From assembly GCA_019348095.1 (NCBI GenBank), contig JAHWKC010000148.1, positions 1 to 6,024 of the forward strand: a DNA stretch of 6,024 nucleotides, given 5' to 3'. The stretch is from Pseudomonadota bacterium. GTDB lineage: Bacteria > Pseudomonadota > Gammaproteobacteria > Xanthomonadales > Xanthomonadaceae. This document shows, piece after piece, positions 5,729 to 6,024 of the stretch; the stretch's first letter is position 1; the number at the start of each line of letters is the position of its first letter. The notes below the pieces were generated by a model. It did no database searches. It saw only the letters and a list, made by a program, of their open reading frames with translations, and was not told the DNA's origin. The translations under genes and the position numbers were made by a program.

Positions 5729-6024
5729 GGGTGAGGTACTGACCGCTGCGGGTGTCGACCTTGATGCGGTCGCCGGGGTTGACGAACAGCGGCACGTTGA
5801 CGGTGAGCCCGGTCTCGAGCGTGGCCGGCTTGCGGCCGCCGGACACACGATCGCCCTGGAAGCCGGGCTCGGTGTCGGTGACCGCCAGCTCCACGGCGGC
5901 GGGGAGGTCGACGCCCACGATCTCGGTGCCGTACATCTGGAGCACGACGTTGGACCCCTCGACCAGGTACTCGGCGGCGCCTTCCAGGGCGCTGGGAGGC
6001 ACGGTCATCTGGTCGAACGAGGCG
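5721..6024 (-). CDS. efp: Elongation factor P, C-terminal ~100 residues (5' end outside window)
   Basis: EF-P binds between the P and E sites and relieves stalling at polyproline stretches. Domains II and III are present: SFDQMTVP, GAAEYLVEGSNVVLQMYG, VDLPAAVELAVTDTEPG, GDRVSGG, then the EF-P signature KPATLETGLTVNVPLFVNPG (matching K-x-A-x4-G-x2-[LIV]-x-V-P-x2-[LIV]-x2-G), ending [14 protein letters not shown] and stop at 5721-5723. Domain I with the modified Lys/Arg loop lies beyond the right edge. The sequence style (TDTEPGFQGDRVSGG, KPATLETG) fits high-GC Gram-positives better than Xanthomonadaceae. It runs opposite to all genes left of 5222 and continues into a nusB start. Confidence 0.93.
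   Translation of the reverse strand, partial: ASFDQMTVPPSALEGAAEYLVEGSNVVLQMYGTEIVGVDLPAAVELAVTDTEPGFQGDRVSGGRKPATLETGLTVNVPLFVNPGDRIKVDTRSGQYLTRA

Noticed and set aside
5223..6024. Horizontal transfer of actinobacterial genes into the Xanthomonadaceae chromosome
   Set aside because: The piece consists of truncated housekeeping genes joined at short repeats, with no integrase, transposase or complete cargo; a technical chimera is simpler, although not proved.

Overview
Most of the window (about 1-5220) looks like the chromosome of a high-GC gammaproteobacterium of the Xanthomonadaceae (Lysobacter/Luteimonas-like). This is inferred from the hemA-prfA arrangement, from two intergenic palindromes of the GTAGGAGCG...CGCGA type that I recall as common in that family, and from gene starts that look leaderless (TANNNT, six bases, then ATG). 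The last 800 bases or so are different. They read on the minus strand as fragments of housekeeping genes with an actinobacterial look, so the window appears chimeric.

Layout. 2-706: 3' part of hemA (glutamyl-tRNA reductase). 768-1853: complete prfA (release factor 1), separated from hemA by a purine/pyrimidine inverted repeat. 1866-1937: a near-perfect inverted repeat of REP type. 1989-2462: a GNAT N-acetyltransferase. 2576-2601: a second REP-like hairpin. 2630-3151: moaB (molybdopterin biosynthesis). 3151-3363: a structured intergenic region that ends in a candidate ECF-sigma promoter. 3364-3678, 3709-4623 and 4620 to about 5222: bufA, bufB and bufC, a bufferin operon. It encodes a Sec-exported four-cysteine DUF2282 precursor peptide, a DUF692/MNIO iron oxidase that modifies cysteines, and its DUF2063 partner.

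bufC loses homology to its family at a 14-bp perfect palindrome (5210-5223). Beyond it, reading leftward on the minus strand from the right edge, come the C-terminal part of elongation factor P (efp), the first ~60 residues of nusB, the first ~56 residues of bioD, and ~50 residues of an unrecognised protein. nusB breaks off beside a 12-bp perfect palindrome (5547-5558). The nusB and bioD breakpoints share the 12-mer ACGACGTCGGCG. Neither nusB nor bioD is complete and the order is not a normal gene order, so an assembly, amplification or library chimera is more likely than natural gene transfer.

The known system of interest is the bufferin operon: a ribosomally made, post-translationally modified copper-binding peptide, probably under stress-responsive sigma control. 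The rest of the buf operon (a bufD-type membrane protein, sigma/anti-sigma genes) is not seen because the sequence switches source inside bufC. I saw no tRNA, rRNA, CRISPR array or transposase.
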